DNA of 64,000 nucleotides from Alkalicoccus daliensis (lineage in GTDB: Bacteria; Bacillota; Bacilli; Bacillales; Salisediminibacteriaceae). The number at the start of each line of letters is the position of its first letter. The stretch's first letter is position 1. Positions 49,016-61,486 of the stretch are shown here, one piece after another. The notes under the pieces are model-generated. The model searched no databases. It saw only the letters and a list, made by a program, of their open reading frames with translations, and was not told where the DNA came from. The stretch is taken from assembly GCF_900103955.1 (NCBI RefSeq), contig NZ_FNIL01000001.1, positions 806,001-870,000 of the forward strand, written 5' to 3'. The translations under genes and the position numbers were made by a program.

Positions 49016-50137
49016 TTATCCGAAATTTTTAAAAGCGCGCTTTACTTTCGCAAAGAAATTTTCACTCTGTTCATCCGGTGCCTGCGATCCGCTTTCTTCA
49101 GAAAATTCGCGTAGCAGCTCTCTCTGACGGTCTGATAGTTTTTTTGGTGTGATAATTTTAACCTGTATATGCTGATCACCCTGGCCTGCACCTCTTACAT
49201 TTGGCGCTCCTTTACCACGCAGACGGAAATGTGTACCTGTCTGTGTCCCTGCAGGTACTTTCAACTTCACTTTTCCTTCCAGCGTCGGCACTTCAATTTC
49301 ATCGCCTAGTGCAGACTGCACAAAAGTAATCGGCATTTCACAGAAAATATCGTCTCCGTCACGCTGAAAGAATTCGTGTTCTTTTACGTTAAAGACTACA
49401 TAAAGATCTCCTGCAGGTCCGCCATTGGTACCCGGCTCGCCCTGGCCTGCTACTCTAATCTGCTGGCCGGTATCCACGCCGGCTGGAATTCTTATATGAA
49501 TTTTTTTGCGCTTTTTCACTTTGCCGCGGCCGCCGCACGTATTACATTTATCTTTAATCTGCTGGCCAGTACCGTCACATTTATCACAGACCCGGCGGTT
49601 GACCACTCGTCCAAACGGTGTATTCTGCTCTACATTGAGCTGACCTGCCCCGCCGCACTGCGTACATGTTTCCGGAGAGGTACCTGGTTTTGCACCGCTT
49701 CCCCCGCACGTATTACAATCTTCTTCCCTTGGAATTTCAATATCTGTTTCTTTTCCGAAAATAGCTTCTTTAAATTCGAGCGTCATTGTATACTGCAGAT
49801 CGGAACCCTGCCTTGGGGCATTCGGATCCTGCCTTCTTCCGCCGCCTCCGAAAAACATATCAAAAATATCACTGAAGCCGCCGAAATCGCCGCCACCTGC
49901 TCCGCCAAATCCCTGATTAGGATCTGCATGACCGAACTGGTCATAGTGAGCTCTTTTGTTACTGTCGCTTAATGTATCATACGCATCTTTTACTTCTTTA
50001 AATTTGTCTTCTGCATTTTCTTCTTTGTTTACGTCTGGATGATATTTTCGTGCCAGCTTGCGGTATGCTTTTTTAATTTCCTGTTCATCTGCGTTTTTAT
50101 CAACGCCTAATACATCGTAAAAATCTCTTTTAGCCAT
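49016..50137 (-). CDS. dnaJ: chaperone DnaJ
   Basis: 373 aa. J domain with HPD (33-35), Gly/Phe-rich linker (about 70-110), four zinc-binding CxxCxGxG repeats ([32 protein letters not shown]), C-terminal beta domains. Stimulates DnaK ATPase. It follows dnaK after a 123-nt gap with a hairpin terminator, so its level may be lower than DnaK. Confidence 0.98.
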   Translation of the reverse strand: MAKRDFYDVLGVDKNADEQEIKKAYRKLARKYHPDVNKEENAEDKFKEVKDAYDTLSDSNKRAHYDQFGHADPNQGFGGAGGGDFGGFSDIFDMFFGGGGRRQDPNAPRQGSDLQYTMTLEFKEAIFGKETDIEIPREEDCNTCGGSGAKPGTSPETCTQCGGAGQLNVEQNTPFGRVVNRRVCDKCDGTGQQIKDKCNTCGGRGKVKKRKKIHIRIPAGVDTGQQIRVAGQGEPGTNGGPAGDLYVVFNVKEHEFFQRDGDDIFCEMPITFVQSALGDEIEVPTLEGKVKLKVPAGTQTGTHFRLRGKGAPNVRGAGQGDQHIQVKIITPKKLSDRQRELLREFSEESGSQAPDEQSENFFAKVKRAFKNFG

Positions 50138-50210
50138 AAATTAACCACTCCCGAATTTTCTCCATAACGGATATGTTATCACCTGGGGTTCCATGAGTAA
50201 AGATATGTTC

Positions 50211-50253
50211 TCGTGAAAAAAGTCAAAGCCAAGAGAACCCTGACTTTGACTTT
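50211..50253 (-). terminator. terminator/attenuator between dnaK and dnaJ
   Basis: On the minus strand AAAGTCAAAG (50253-50244) pairs with CTTTGACTTT (50228-50219), 15-nt loop, followed by TTTTTTCACG. It could reduce transcription into dnaJ. Confidence 0.8.
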
Positions 50254-50260
50254 CCACCCA

Positions 50261-52102
<1,842 letters not shown>

Positions 52103-52107
52103 TCAAA

Positions 52108-52701
52108 TTAAGCGTTAACTTTCACCATTGCTGGGCGGATTACCTTATCATTTAAGGTATAGCCTTTCTGAAGTTCTTCTACAATAACATTTGATTCGTA
52201 TCCTTCTTCTTCCACCTGCATCACTGCCTGGTGCATATGCGGATCGAATGGCTGTCCTACGGTATCCATAGCTTTCACCTGTTCTGATTGAAGTGCTTCA
52301 GAAATCTGGTTATACACCATTTTCATACCCTGAAGAAGATTTTTTGCTTCTTCCGTTTCAGGTTCAATGGTCAGCGCTCTTTCAAAATTATCAATAGCCG
52401 GCAGAAGGCTTTCTGCTAATTTTTGAGATTTAAATTTTGCTGCTTCTTCTTTTTCTTTTTTTGTTCTGCGGCGGAAATTATCATAATCTGCCTGCAGGCG
52501 GATATTTCTATTCTGTGCTTCTTCCAGTTCTGCTTTTAACTGCTCTATCTCTTCAGCTTCCGGAGAAACCTCTTCAGCATTCTCTTCTTCTGCTTCCTCT
52601 ATATCTTCCGCTTCGGATGAAGCATTGTTTTCAGTTTCAGATGCTTCCTGTACCTCTTCCTCGTGCAGGTCGTCTCTTTTTTCTTGTGACACTGCGTTCA
52701 C
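52108..52701 (-). CDS. grpE: nucleotide exchange factor GrpE
   Basis: 197 aa. Very acidic N-terminus (1-55), a long coiled coil (about 50-100, [30 protein letters not shown] in parts), and beta domain with [12 protein letters not shown] near 150-161. Releases ADP from DnaK. The acidic N-terminal tail is longer than usual and fits the acidic proteome. Confidence 0.97.
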   Translation of the reverse strand: MNAVSQEKRDDLHEEEVQEASETENNASSEAEDIEEAEEENAEEVSPEAEEIEQLKAELEEAQNRNIRLQADYDNFRRRTKKEKEEAAKFKSQKLAESLLPAIDNFERALTIEPETEEAKNLLQGMKMVYNQISEALQSEQVKAMDTVGQPFDPHMHQAVMQVEEEGYESNVIVEELQKGYTLNDKVIRPAMVKVNA

Positions 52702-52714
52702 CTCCTTAACATAC

Positions 52715-53743
52715 TTAATCCCTTTGCTTTTTGTTTAAAAGTTTGGACATATCCTTAGAAAAATATTCCATTAAGCTTATTACTCTCGGATATTCCATTC
52801 GTGTAGGACCTAAAATACCGAGTGTGCCGATGTATTTTCCTTCCAGCGTATAAGTAGCAGTTACGATAGTAAGATCGTCAAAAGGCTTAAACTCATTTTC
52901 TTCGCCGATCCGGATAGTTAATCCCTGATCTTCAGAACGAAGGTGCTTGGAAATGACGGCATCTTCTTCAAAGAGATTGAGTATATTTCTGACTCTTTCC
53001 ACATCGTTAAATTCCGGCTGGCTTAAAATATTTGTCTTTCCGCCGTAATATACTTTTTCCTGCTGCTGATCTGAAAAAATATCTTTCAGCGTATGAATCA
53101 TCACTTCATACTTGGATACATATTTTTTCAGCACTGCTGCGATTTCCTGCGAAAGCTTCTGCTGTAATTGATAAATCGGCACTCCCCGCAGTTTTTCATT
53201 TAAGATGTTTACTACTTTTTCAACGTCAGCACTGGCGACACTTTCAGGAAATTGAACTGTCTGGCTTTCCACATGACCAGAGTCGGTTACGATGATTACA
53301 ACTGCCTGTTCACCTGATATAGGGATCATTTGCAGCTGCTGCAGTTTAGACTCAAAAACTTCCGGCCCTAATACAATAGAGGTATAAGAAGTTAATTGAG
53401 AAAGCATTTTTGCAGACTGCTGAATCACCTGTTCAGATTCGTGAAACTGTACAGCCAGCTGAGATCTAATTTCAGAAACATCTTTTTTAGTTAAAATTGA
53501 TGGAGATAAAAGATGGTCTACATAATAGCGGTATCCTTTCTGGGAAGGAATACGGCCTGCTGAGCTGTGCGGTTTCTCTAAAAAACCAAGTTCTTCTAAA
53601 TCGGACATTTCATTCCTAATTGTAGCAGGACTAAAGCTTATGTCCTCTCTTTTAGAAATCGTACGGGATCCTACAGGTTCAGCGTTCGTAATGTAGTCGT
53701 CGACAATGGCTTTGAGAATATAAAGCTGTCTTTCTGTCAACAT
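52715..53743 (-). CDS. hrcA: heat-inducible transcription repressor HrcA
   Basis: 342 aa. Winged helix (2-70: [35 protein letters not shown]) and C-terminal GAF-like dimerisation domain. Represses class I heat-shock genes via CIRCE; the operator at 53759-53785 lies 15 nt upstream of ATG 53743, so it autoregulates. Confidence 0.97.
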   Translation of the reverse strand: MLTERQLYILKAIVDDYITNAEPVGSRTISKREDISFSPATIRNEMSDLEELGFLEKPHSSAGRIPSQKGYRYYVDHLLSPSILTKKDVSEIRSQLAVQFHESEQVIQQSAKMLSQLTSYTSIVLGPEVFESKLQQLQMIPISGEQAVVIIVTDSGHVESQTVQFPESVASADVEKVVNILNEKLRGVPIYQLQQKLSQEIAAVLKKYVSKYEVMIHTLKDIFSDQQQEKVYYGGKTNILSQPEFNDVERVRNILNLFEEDAVISKHLRSEDQGLTIRIGEENEFKPFDDLTIVTATYTLEGKYIGTLGILGPTRMEYPRVISLMEYFSKDMSKLLNKKQRD

Positions 53744-53758
53744 CTTGCATCCCTCCTG

Positions 53759-53785
53759 TTAGCACTCTTCCCTTACGAGTGCTAA
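53759..53785. promoter_or_regulatory. CIRCE operator (perfect)
   Basis: TTAGCACTC, 9 nt, GAGTGCTAA: an exact match to the consensus. Just upstream on the minus strand is TATAAT (53795-53790); a TTGACA (53826-53821) is 25 nt from it, so the exact -35 is uncertain. Confidence 0.98.
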
Positions 53786-53826
53786 ATCTATTATATAAAG
53801 TACCAAAGAAGGATTTAGTTTGTCAA

Positions 53827-54151
53827 CGAAACTATGCTTTTTTTCTTTATTTCTTTTAAAAATAATTCTTATAAAGCGAACTTTTGAATTACGCCGCTGG
53901 AAATTACCCTAAAAAGATTTTTTGCTGAAGGGCTTCCTGCCGGCATTCTCTGATTATTTGCTGTCGTATCTCCTGATCTTGCCGCTCCATCAGTCAGCAT
54001 GAAAAATCCACACACTTACCTGTAGAAGCAGGTTTTATTCCGTTCGTACTTTATGACCTTCCCGAATGCCCTGACGAGTTTGACTCTCCCGCCGTCTTCT
54101 GTCCGGGCTTCCGGGAAACTGAGTATATTAATTAAGGAAAGCTGCAGGAAG
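53827..54151. other. 325-nt gap between hrcA promoter and hemW
   Basis: No gene. Contains GGCATTC/GAATGCC and CCTG/CAGG inverted repeats about 100 nt apart (about 53962-54070) and GC-richer segments, possibly a decayed palindromic element. Homology to copies A-C is not evident. Confidence 0.35.
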
Positions 54152-55291
54152 TTACCCTGCTAAAAATTGTTCAAAAACTTCATTTCCCAGCAAAAGACCG
54201 GTCTCAGTTAAGTAAATGTAGTAATCTGTTTCCTCCAGCAGGCCCTGCTGCTTTAATCCAGTAATAATTCCTGGAAATGCCTGGTCAATCGTCTGGTCAT
54301 ACCTATTCTCAAATTTCTTCTTAGACACTCCTAGCCTTTTTCGGAGGCCCATAAACATTTCTTCTTCCATCATTTCTTTCCGGGAAACTGGATTCTCCTC
54401 TAAATACGGAAGCTTGTCTTCAGCAATTGCTTTTAAATACTTTGGAAGGGGACCATGGTTTCTCCGTCGGACGCCATCCATGTAACTATGTGCGCCTGCT
54501 CCTATTCCATAGTATTCGTTATTGTCCCAATACGTAAGGTTATGAAGACTTTCTTCTCTATTTCTTGCAAAGTTACTAATTTCATAAGCTTGAAATCCCT
54601 CTTCCCGGAGAAACTGCAGCATATATTCATACATTTCTGCTTCCAGTTCCTGTTCCGGCAGCTTTAATGTTCCTTTATTCAGCATTTGATAAAAAACTGT
54701 CTTCGGTTCTATTTTTAATGAATAGGCACTAATATGCTTTATAGGAAGTGCAGCCGCCTGAGAGAGCGTGTCCTTCCACTGCTCCATCGTCTGGCCGGGA
54801 AGTCCGAACATTAAATCTATAGATAAATTATCAATGCCTGCATCCTGTGCAAGCCGGATCGTTTCTTCCACCTGCGCCGGCTTATGATCCCGGTTTATTT
54901 TTTGTAAAAGATCCGGATCAAAAGTCTGGGCTCCTATACTTAGTCTGTTCACCCCTGCCTGTTTTATCATTTCAAACTTTTCTTTGTCTGCACTTCCTGG
55001 ATTTACTTCCACTGTCCATTCGGTAGTATCTGCCAGTGTGAAATTATTCGGTATCGCTTCCAGCAGATGTTTTAACTGTGTACTGGAAAGAGAAGTAGGG
55101 GTGCCGCCGCCAATATATATTGTTTCAATAAATTCGTGCTGGGGAAACGCTGCAGCAGTTTTTTTCATTTCTTCCACAGCTGCTTCCACATACTCATCCA
55201 CCGGCTGGTTTTTGAGAAAAAATTTATTAAAATCGCAGTAATGGCAAATTTGTTCACAAAAAGGAACGTGCACATAGAGAGATTTTCTCAT
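54152..55291 (-). CDS. hemW: radical SAM heme chaperone HemW
   Basis: 379 aa. Radical-SAM cluster Cys12, Cys16, Cys19 (FCEQICHYCDF) with the fourth Cys-lacking pattern of HemW rather than HemN; GGTPTSLS (about 64-71) and GIGAGAHSY. Inserts heme into respiratory enzymes. The C-terminal HemN_C domain follows. Its operon partner lepA is upstream with a terminator between. Confidence 0.95.
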   Translation of the reverse strand: MRKSLYVHVPFCEQICHYCDFNKFFLKNQPVDEYVEAAVEEMKKTAAAFPQHEFIETIYIGGGTPTSLSSTQLKHLLEAIPNNFTLADTTEWTVEVNPGSADKEKFEMIKQAGVNRLSIGAQTFDPDLLQKINRDHKPAQVEETIRLAQDAGIDNLSIDLMFGLPGQTMEQWKDTLSQAAALPIKHISAYSLKIEPKTVFYQMLNKGTLKLPEQELEAEMYEYMLQFLREEGFQAYEISNFARNREESLHNLTYWDNNEYYGIGAGAHSYMDGVRRRNHGPLPKYLKAIAEDKLPYLEENPVSRKEMMEEEMFMGLRKRLGVSKKKFENRYDQTIDQAFPGIITGLKQQGLLEETDYYIYLTETGLLLGNEVFEQFLAG

Positions 55292-55315
55292 TCGAATTAA
55301 TCCTTTCTTTAAAAC

Positions 55316-55343
55316 ACAGAAAAAAGGGTGACGATGCCACCCT
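55316..55343 (-). terminator. terminator after lepA
   Basis: Minus strand AGGGTG/CACCCT stem, 7-nt loop, TTTTTT; 8 nt after the lepA stop. Confidence 0.8.
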
Positions 55344-55351
55344 CTTCTCTA

Positions 55352-57178
55352 TTAATTGTCTTCGTCCATACTAAGTACCGACATAAAAGCTTCCTGCGGC
55401 ACATCTACGTTACCAACGCTCTTCATGCGTTTCTTACCTGCTTTTTGTTTCTCAAGAAGTTTTCTTTTACGGGAAATATCTCCGCCGTAACATTTTGCAA
55501 GAACATTTTTACGCATGGCTTTGATCGTGGAACGGGCAACAATTTTCTGGCCGATACTTGCCTGGACCGGAACTTCAAACTGCTGTCTTGGAATAAGTTT
55601 TTTCAGCTTTTCTGCAATTATCTTTCCGCGGTCATACGCGGAATCCCGGTGAACAATAATAGACAGGGCGTCAATTGATTCTCCGTTAAGAAGGATGTCC
55701 ATCTTCACAAGGTTGCTTTCCTTATAACCAATGATTTCGTAGTCAAAAGAAGCATAGCCTTTCGTGTTCGATTTAAGCGTATCAAAGAAGTCATACACTA
55801 TTTCTGAAAGAGGGATTTCATAAATGATATTTACCCGGTTCGCATCAAGGTATTTCATATCAACATAATCCCCCCGTTTACGCTGGCAAAGTTCCATAAC
55901 GGCCCCTACGTAATCATTTGGTACCATTACTTCCGCTTTCACATAAGGCTCCCGTACGTAATCCACAGACTGCGCATCCGGCATATCTGACGGGTTGCTG
56001 ATTTCAATCGAAGAACCATCCGTTTTAGTCACTTCATAGATAACACTTGGAGCAGTGGTAATCAAATCAATATCAAATTCCCGCTCAATTCTTTCCTGGA
56101 TAATTTCCATATGAAGCAGTCCTAAGAAACCGCAGCGGAAACCGAAGCCCAGCGCCTGGGAAGTTTCTGCTTCAAACTGCAGCGCAGAATCGTTCAGCTC
56201 AAGTTTTTCCAAAGCATCTCTTAAATCATTATAGTCGCTCGCATCTACTGGGTATAATCCGCAGAAAACCATCGGATTCAATCTTCGGTATCCTGGCATA
56301 GCTTCTGCTGTAGGTTTATGCGCATGGGTAACTGTGTCACCCACCTGGCTCTCCCCGACATTTTTAATCCCGGCAATCATAAATCCTACATCTCCAACAG
56401 TAAGTTCTTCCTGTGCTAAAGGCTTTGGTGTGAAGACTCCAATCTCCTGCACTTCAAACTCTTTATTGTTCGCCATCATTTTAATTTTCTGGCCAGGCTT
56501 AACGGTTCCTTCCATGATTCTGATATAAACGATAACACCTCTGTATGGATCATAGATGCTGTCAAAAATCATCGCTTTCAAAGGTGCTTCAGGGTCTCCC
56601 GTAGGCGCAGGCACTTTCGCCACTACTGCTTCCAGAATATCATCTATACCGATCCCATTTTTTGCAGAAGCTGGGATACAGTCTTCTCCCGGAAGTCCGA
56701 TTACATCTTCAACTTCCTGGCGCACCCGGTCGGGTTCCGCACTCGGCAGATCAATTTTGTTAATGATCGGCAGTATTTCAAGCTCATTATCCAATGCTAA
56801 GTATACATTTGCCAAAGTCTGCGCCTCAATCCCCTGCGCTGCATCGACAATCAGCAGTGCGCCCTCACAGGCTGCAAGACTTCTTGAGACTTCATAAGCA
56901 AAATCTACATGACCCGGCGTATCAATCAGATGAAAAATATAAGTTTCTCCATCCTGCGATTTATAGTTTAACTGAACTGCATTCAGCTTAATAGTGATGC
57001 CGCGTTCACGCTCAAGATCCATAGCGTCAAGCATCTGGTCCTGCATTTCGCGCTGCGTCAGCGCACTGGTTTTCTCCAGAATTCTGTCTGCCAGCGTAGA
57101 CTTTCCATGGTCTATGTGGGCGATGATGGAGAAATTTCGTATTTTGTCTCTTCTTTTAATTCTATCTTCTGGTTTCAT
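55352..57178 (-). CDS. lepA: elongation factor 4 (LepA)
   Basis: 608 aa. GTPase motifs AHIDHGKST (20-28), DTPGH, NKIDLP; EF-G-like domains II, III and V plus the LepA-specific C-terminal domain (KMKS-like QKAGKKRMK near 580). Back-translocates ribosomes. GGAGTGAT before ATG 57178. Divergent from rpsT; the genes gpr and spoIIP normally between them in B. subtilis are absent. Confidence 0.98.
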   Translation of the reverse strand: MKPEDRIKRRDKIRNFSIIAHIDHGKSTLADRILEKTSALTQREMQDQMLDAMDLERERGITIKLNAVQLNYKSQDGETYIFHLIDTPGHVDFAYEVSRSLAACEGALLIVDAAQGIEAQTLANVYLALDNELEILPIINKIDLPSAEPDRVRQEVEDVIGLPGEDCIPASAKNGIGIDDILEAVVAKVPAPTGDPEAPLKAMIFDSIYDPYRGVIVYIRIMEGTVKPGQKIKMMANNKEFEVQEIGVFTPKPLAQEELTVGDVGFMIAGIKNVGESQVGDTVTHAHKPTAEAMPGYRRLNPMVFCGLYPVDASDYNDLRDALEKLELNDSALQFEAETSQALGFGFRCGFLGLLHMEIIQERIEREFDIDLITTAPSVIYEVTKTDGSSIEISNPSDMPDAQSVDYVREPYVKAEVMVPNDYVGAVMELCQRKRGDYVDMKYLDANRVNIIYEIPLSEIVYDFFDTLKSNTKGYASFDYEIIGYKESNLVKMDILLNGESIDALSIIVHRDSAYDRGKIIAEKLKKLIPRQQFEVPVQASIGQKIVARSTIKAMRKNVLAKCYGGDISRKRKLLEKQKAGKKRMKSVGNVDVPQEAFMSVLSMDEDN

Positions 57179-57287
57179 TCTATTATCACTCCTGTATCCT
57201 GCTTCCGAGCATTACATTGCTCCTCATTATAACAATAACTCTACCCTTGATTCAAACTTTCTTTATAATTCTTACAGTAAAATAATA

Positions 57288-57316
57288 TTGCTTTTTAAAA
57301 GGGCATTTGATAAAAT
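57288..57316 (+). promoter_or_regulatory. sigma-A promoter of rpsT
   Basis: TTGCTT (57288-57293), 17 nt, TAAAAT (57311-57316), about 59 nt before the start. Confidence 0.7.
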
Positions 57317-57374
57317 CTCTAGTGTTGCAATTATCTTCAACCGTTACCGTTGCATCTTAGAGGAGGTGAAGCAG

Positions 57375-57641
57375 GTGGCAAATATTAAATCAGCAAAAAA
57401 ACGTGTTCAGGTTAACGAATTAGCTCGTGCACGCAATAATGCATTCAAATCTGACCTACGTTCTACGATTAAAGCATTCCACGCGAAGGCAGACGAGAAG
57501 GACGTAAACAGTGCGCAGGAATTTTTCCTCAGCGCAACTAGCAAGCTGGATAAGGCAGTAAACAAAGGCCTTTTCCACAAAAACGCTGCAAATCGTCGCA
57601 AAGCGCGTTTACAGAAGCGTTTAAACGAAATTAGCGCATAA
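57375..57641 (+). CDS. rpsT: 30S ribosomal protein S20
   Basis: 88 aa from GTG 57375 (AGGAGGTGA 5-8 nt upstream), starting MANIKSAKKRVQVNELARAR, the S20 signature, and ending with the basic NRRKARLQKRLNEI. Binds the 5' domain of 16S rRNA. Own promoter and terminator; flanked by lepA (divergent) and holA (convergent). Confidence 0.97.
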   Translation: MANIKSAKKRVQVNELARARNNAFKSDLRSTIKAFHAKADEKDVNSAQEFFLSATSKLDKAVNKGLFHKNAANRRKARLQKRLNEISA

Positions 57642-57649
57642 TATGCACT

Positions 57650-57689
57650 AAAGGGTTGAACCGGCAGGTCTTTCGGTTCAACCCTTTTT
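57650..57689 (+). terminator. terminator after rpsT
   Basis: A perfect 14-bp stem (AAAGGGTTGAACCG, 57650-57663 with 57674-57687), 10-nt loop, T run. Confidence 0.93.
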
Positions 57690-57765
57690 CGTGTTTTCAT
57701 AAGCTGTCTGCGGTTTAAATACCTGCCAAATATTCAGAGTCTGCACTTAATTATATTCTCATTAT

Positions 57766-58800
57766 TTAAGAAAATTGAATAGATGGCTTTGATCTGCTTA
57801 ACAGAAAAAGTTCCACACCCAGCTCTTCTTCAATTTTTCCTGTTTTTATTCGAAAGTCGAGTTCTGCCAGGTCATCCAGCAGGCTGAGCAGCGTTGCTGC
57901 TTCAAACTGTCTGGACTGTTTTGCTGCGAGTTTGACTGCAAAAGGATGAAGTTTCAATCGGGATGCGATCATTTTTTCTCCGTACCCCTGCTGTACAAGC
58001 TGCTTCACCTGATATAAAATACGAAACTGCCTTACCATCAGTGCCAGAATTTTCAGCGGGGCTTCCTTCTGCTTAATTAAATCCCGGTAGATCCTCATAG
58101 CGTTCTCAATGTCACTTTTCACAACATGATCAACTAGGGAGAAAATATCATGTTCCAGAGACCGGGATACTAAAGTTTCTACTGCTTCTGCACGAATAAC
58201 TCCATCCTCGGAATGGGTAGCAAGTTTATTCATTTCTGAAGTTAACATTAATAAATTGTCTCCCACTAAAGAAAGCAGCTTCTCTACAGCCGCAGAGTCG
58301 ATCGCTGTATTTAATTCAGAAGCTTTTTCCTCCAGCCATTTCCTGAGCTCTTTTTCATTTAAAGGTTTTGCATCGAGAACTGCGGCCTGTTTCCTAAGCT
58401 GCTTTACAACTTTTTTTCTTTCATCCAGCTTCTCGTAAGGAGCTAAAATTATAAAAACAGTTTCTTCAGGAGCTCTAAGGGCATACTCATTTAATTTGGT
58501 AATGTCATGCTCTACTTTTTCTTTTCTTTTCTGCGCAGTTAAAAAATAAGCATCTTTCACTACCACAACTTTTTTACCACCCATAAACGGAAATGTATAT
58601 GCTTCTTCGACCGCTGTATCAATGCTTTCTTCTGTCATATCAAATTTCAATAATTTCATGTCCTGCTCCTCAGGCGCCAGAACTTGAGTGATCAGTTTCT
58701 GCAGAACATCTTCCATTAAATATGTTTCGTTTCCATAAAGCAGATACACCGGTGCTATATTATTTTGTTTAATTTCCTTTAACCTGTCCAAATAAGACAT
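57766..58800 (-). CDS. holA: DNA polymerase III delta subunit
   Basis: 344 aa. Clamp-loader delta (YqeN): N-terminal PVYLLYGNETYLMEDV (17-32), AAA+ lid and helical C-terminal domains. It opens the beta clamp. GGGGGC upstream of ATG 58800. Between comEC and rpsT with a YqzM-like gene divergent to it, as in B. subtilis. Confidence 0.95.
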   Translation of the reverse strand: MSYLDRLKEIKQNNIAPVYLLYGNETYLMEDVLQKLITQVLAPEEQDMKLLKFDMTEESIDTAVEEAYTFPFMGGKKVVVVKDAYFLTAQKRKEKVEHDITKLNEYALRAPEETVFIILAPYEKLDERKKVVKQLRKQAAVLDAKPLNEKELRKWLEEKASELNTAIDSAAVEKLLSLVGDNLLMLTSEMNKLATHSEDGVIRAEAVETLVSRSLEHDIFSLVDHVVKSDIENAMRIYRDLIKQKEAPLKILALMVRQFRILYQVKQLVQQGYGEKMIASRLKLHPFAVKLAAKQSRQFEAATLLSLLDDLAELDFRIKTGKIEEELGVELFLLSRSKPSIQFS

Positions 58801-58965
58801 AAAAAATGCCCCCTATGTAATGTTCATATATCATACCATACCATGTTCATTTTCTAAAAACGATGATAACAGGCGTTAAATTAAGTTCTTAATTAATTTC
58901 TTTTTACCCCTGAGTAGATTTTTATCAAATAATCGATTATAATTTTTATGACAGGAGGGATACGT

Positions 58966-59097
58966 ATGAACGAGTTCGAAAAAGACGTCCAGTCGAACCG
59001 CAATGATGCTATCGATAGTGGGATCGGCTTTGTCGCTTCCTTTGTATTTTTTATGCTTATTTTCTCTATCGGTCATATCGTGGACCTGTTTTTCTAA
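58966..59097 (+). CDS. yqzM: YqzM-like small membrane peptide
   Basis: 43 aa: starts MNEFEKDVQSNRNDAIDSG, then one hydrophobic helix (about 20-43). AGGAGGG lies 6 nt before ATG 58966. B. subtilis YqzM sits in the same place next to holA and begins similarly (MNKFEKDVQ). A terminator follows. Its function is unknown. Confidence 0.85.
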   Translation: MNEFEKDVQSNRNDAIDSGIGFVASFVFFMLIFSIGHIVDLFF

Positions 59098-59130
59098 ACA
59101 CCGATATGCACCGGACAAAAGAGCTTCAGC

Positions 59131-59160
59131 AAGCCTATCCTTTTTGAGGATAGGCTTTTG
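59131..59160 (+). terminator. terminator after yqzM
   Basis: AAGCCTATCC/GGATAGGCTT 10-bp stem, 7-nt loop, TTTTG. Confidence 0.85.
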
Positions 59161-59173
59161 TCGTATATAAATG

Positions 59174-61417
59174 TCACCTTACATCCTGCTCCCGAATAAA
59201 CGGGAGCACTTCCCACTTTCCCTCAAGGACTTTCACAGAAATAGTTCCATGCAGATCTGTTCGGTATACCTGCACAGACTCAAGAGCATGCAGTACCTCC
59301 GCGGAAGGATGCCCGTACCTGTTATTTTCACCCACTTGAATTATAGCTGCTTCAGGAGCTGCCTCAGCTAAAAACTCTTCATAAGAAGAAGTAGCACTGC
59401 CATGATGTGCGACTTTCAAAATATCCGCTGCGAGATTTCCGCCTTGCTTTACAATATCTTTTTCTGCCTCTTCTTCAATATCCCCTGTAAATAAAAATTT
59501 CACTCCTTCAATTTCTGCATTGATAACGACAGATTGGTCATTTTCACTATAGATTAGATCTGGGTGCGGGTGGATAACCTGAAAAATATTTTCACCATCT
59601 ATCCATCTATCACCCTCCTGTACATATTTTACAGGCACACGGTTATTTTCTAAACAGCTCAGCTGTTCCTGCAGAAAATCTGACTGACTAATATTTATTG
59701 GAAGAAGTACCTGTCCAATAGTAATATGATCCGTTAAATAACAGAGTTCTCCCATGTGATCCGCATGCCCATGTGTAATTACAACTATATTTATTTCTGT
59801 AATCCCCTTACCTTTTAAAAAAGGAAGGATCGTTCTTTTTCCGGGTCCATTATCAGAAACTTCGAGTTCCCCTTCTGTGAATCGGACTTCTCCACCAGTA
59901 TCAATCATATAAATGTTCTGTTTGTAAGGCATTTCAATAATAGTTGTATCTCCCTGTCCCACATCGAGAAAATGCACATAGCCATATTTATCTAATTTTA
60001 AAGAAGTGGCAGTACCCAATAAACAAAATACCAGAAAAACCGCAGCACTATACCGATACTTCCTGATTTCCCAGCATAAAAACAATACCGCTGCCGCTGC
60101 TGCCAATACCACAGCTGCCAGAGGATGGACGGCTCCGGTATTAATCATATGGCCAGAGAAACTGTCCATCCATTCCAAAAGTGCATGTGCGGGAATAAGA
60201 AAAAATTGAACTGTCTTTTCAATGAACTCTGCTGAAGCGGGATGAATTTGAAACAGAATCATGAACACGAAAGCTGAAGGAAGCATAATGAAAGTAACAA
60301 AGGGGATGAAAAATGTATTTGCAATTAAAGTCAGAAAAGAGATTTCATAAAAATAAAACAGAATCAACGGAAGAGAAGCAAGCTGGGCTGTAAAAGTAAC
60401 TTTTAATATTAAAAATCCGCCTTCTCTCAGCAGCGGAGCAGAAAGAATAAGCACGATACTTGTTAAAAAAGAAAGCTGAAAACCTACGTGGAAAAGCATA
60501 AGCGGGTTCCATAGCAGCACCCCCGTACCAATAATGCTGCACACTTCTATTAAAGGTGGTCTTTGTTTAAACAAATACAAAGTTAAACCAAGTATCATCA
60601 TACTCCCAGATCGAATAACGGAAGGTCCTGCACCAGCCAGGACAATATAAACCGGCATACACAGGATAACAGCCGCTGCTGCCTGCTGCTTCGTCAGGCC
60701 AATCCTGACTAACAAATACCAGAGTGCTCCGGAAAGCAGACCTACATGCAACCCTGAAACTGCCAGCAGATGAATTACCCCAAGCCGCTGGTACAGGGTA
60801 ATTCTTTCCTCTGCAATATAAGCCCGCTCCCCAAAAACAAGCGCAGTAAAGAGAGCTCTGATTTCCGACTCTTCCTCATTTACTTTCTTAATAATGTGAT
60901 GCCGTTTATCCAAACTTTTATAAAACATCGATGTATTATTATTACAATTTACTTCTTTCGCAAAAAACTGGCCTGCTATCCCTAAAGTATCAAGATAATT
61001 TTTATAATCAAACTGATATGGACTTTTGACCGCAGCAGGAACTGCGATTTCTCCATGCAGAATACACTCAGACCCTGCTTCTGGGATCGCCTCTGAATAA
61101 ACCCGCAGTTTCCCCGAGGTGGCTGTATTAAAAGTATAGCTGACATTGTTCTGACTCCCTGCAGGAACAGGAACCGTTACCACCTGCCCAGCAACTGATA
61201 AGTTTTTTTCTGGCTCCACTGCTTCCATATCTGCAGCGGTAAACAAAGCCGCACCGAACCCAAATATCAACCCTGCCAGCAAAAAGCTTTTCTTTCTGCT
61301 GAAACACATAAAAATAAATAATAATGCAATCCCGGTGAGACGTCCTTCTGGATTATAACTAATATATAAGACTATTCCCAGGATGGTACCGCTGAATAAA
61401 TAAAAAAACGAATACAT
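59174..61417 (-). CDS. comEC: competence DNA channel ComEC
   Basis: 747 aa from ATG 61417 (AGAAGG 6 nt upstream); ATG 61453 is an alternative 12 residues longer. DUF4131-like soluble N-part, a competence TM domain (about 210-490), and a C-terminal metallo-beta-lactamase domain with THGHADHMGEL and HHGSATSS. It forms the inner-membrane channel taking up single-stranded DNA. Last of comEA-comEB-comEC. All motifs appear intact, suggesting natural transformation may be functional. Confidence 0.95.
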   Translation of the reverse strand: MYSFFYLFSGTILGIVLYISYNPEGRLTGIALLFIFMCFSRKKSFLLAGLIFGFGAALFTAADMEAVEPEKNLSVAGQVVTVPVPAGSQNNVSYTFNTATSGKLRVYSEAIPEAGSECILHGEIAVPAAVKSPYQFDYKNYLDTLGIAGQFFAKEVNCNNNTSMFYKSLDKRHHIIKKVNEEESEIRALFTALVFGERAYIAEERITLYQRLGVIHLLAVSGLHVGLLSGALWYLLVRIGLTKQQAAAAVILCMPVYIVLAGAGPSVIRSGSMMILGLTLYLFKQRPPLIEVCSIIGTGVLLWNPLMLFHVGFQLSFLTSIVLILSAPLLREGGFLILKVTFTAQLASLPLILFYFYEISFLTLIANTFFIPFVTFIMLPSAFVFMILFQIHPASAEFIEKTVQFFLIPAHALLEWMDSFSGHMINTGAVHPLAAVVLAAAAAVLFLCWEIRKYRYSAAVFLVFCLLGTATSLKLDKYGYVHFLDVGQGDTTIIEMPYKQNIYMIDTGGEVRFTEGELEVSDNGPGKRTILPFLKGKGITEINIVVITHGHADHMGELCYLTDHITIGQVLLPINISQSDFLQEQLSCLENNRVPVKYVQEGDRWIDGENIFQVIHPHPDLIYSENDQSVVINAEIEGVKFLFTGDIEEEAEKDIVKQGGNLAADILKVAHHGSATSSYEEFLAEAAPEAAIIQVGENNRYGHPSAEVLHALESVQVYRTDLHGTISVKVLEGKWEVLPFIREQDVR

Positions 61418-61486
61418 ACCAAACCTTCTTCCACATGAGAAGCGCTTGAGCATTTATCCGTTCTGTAATATTCACGCAAACGACAC

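Noticed and set aside
57176-57375. A possible spore gene remnant between lepA and rpsT
   Set aside because: The 196-nt gap contains only promoter and leader sequence, no recognisable coding remnant.
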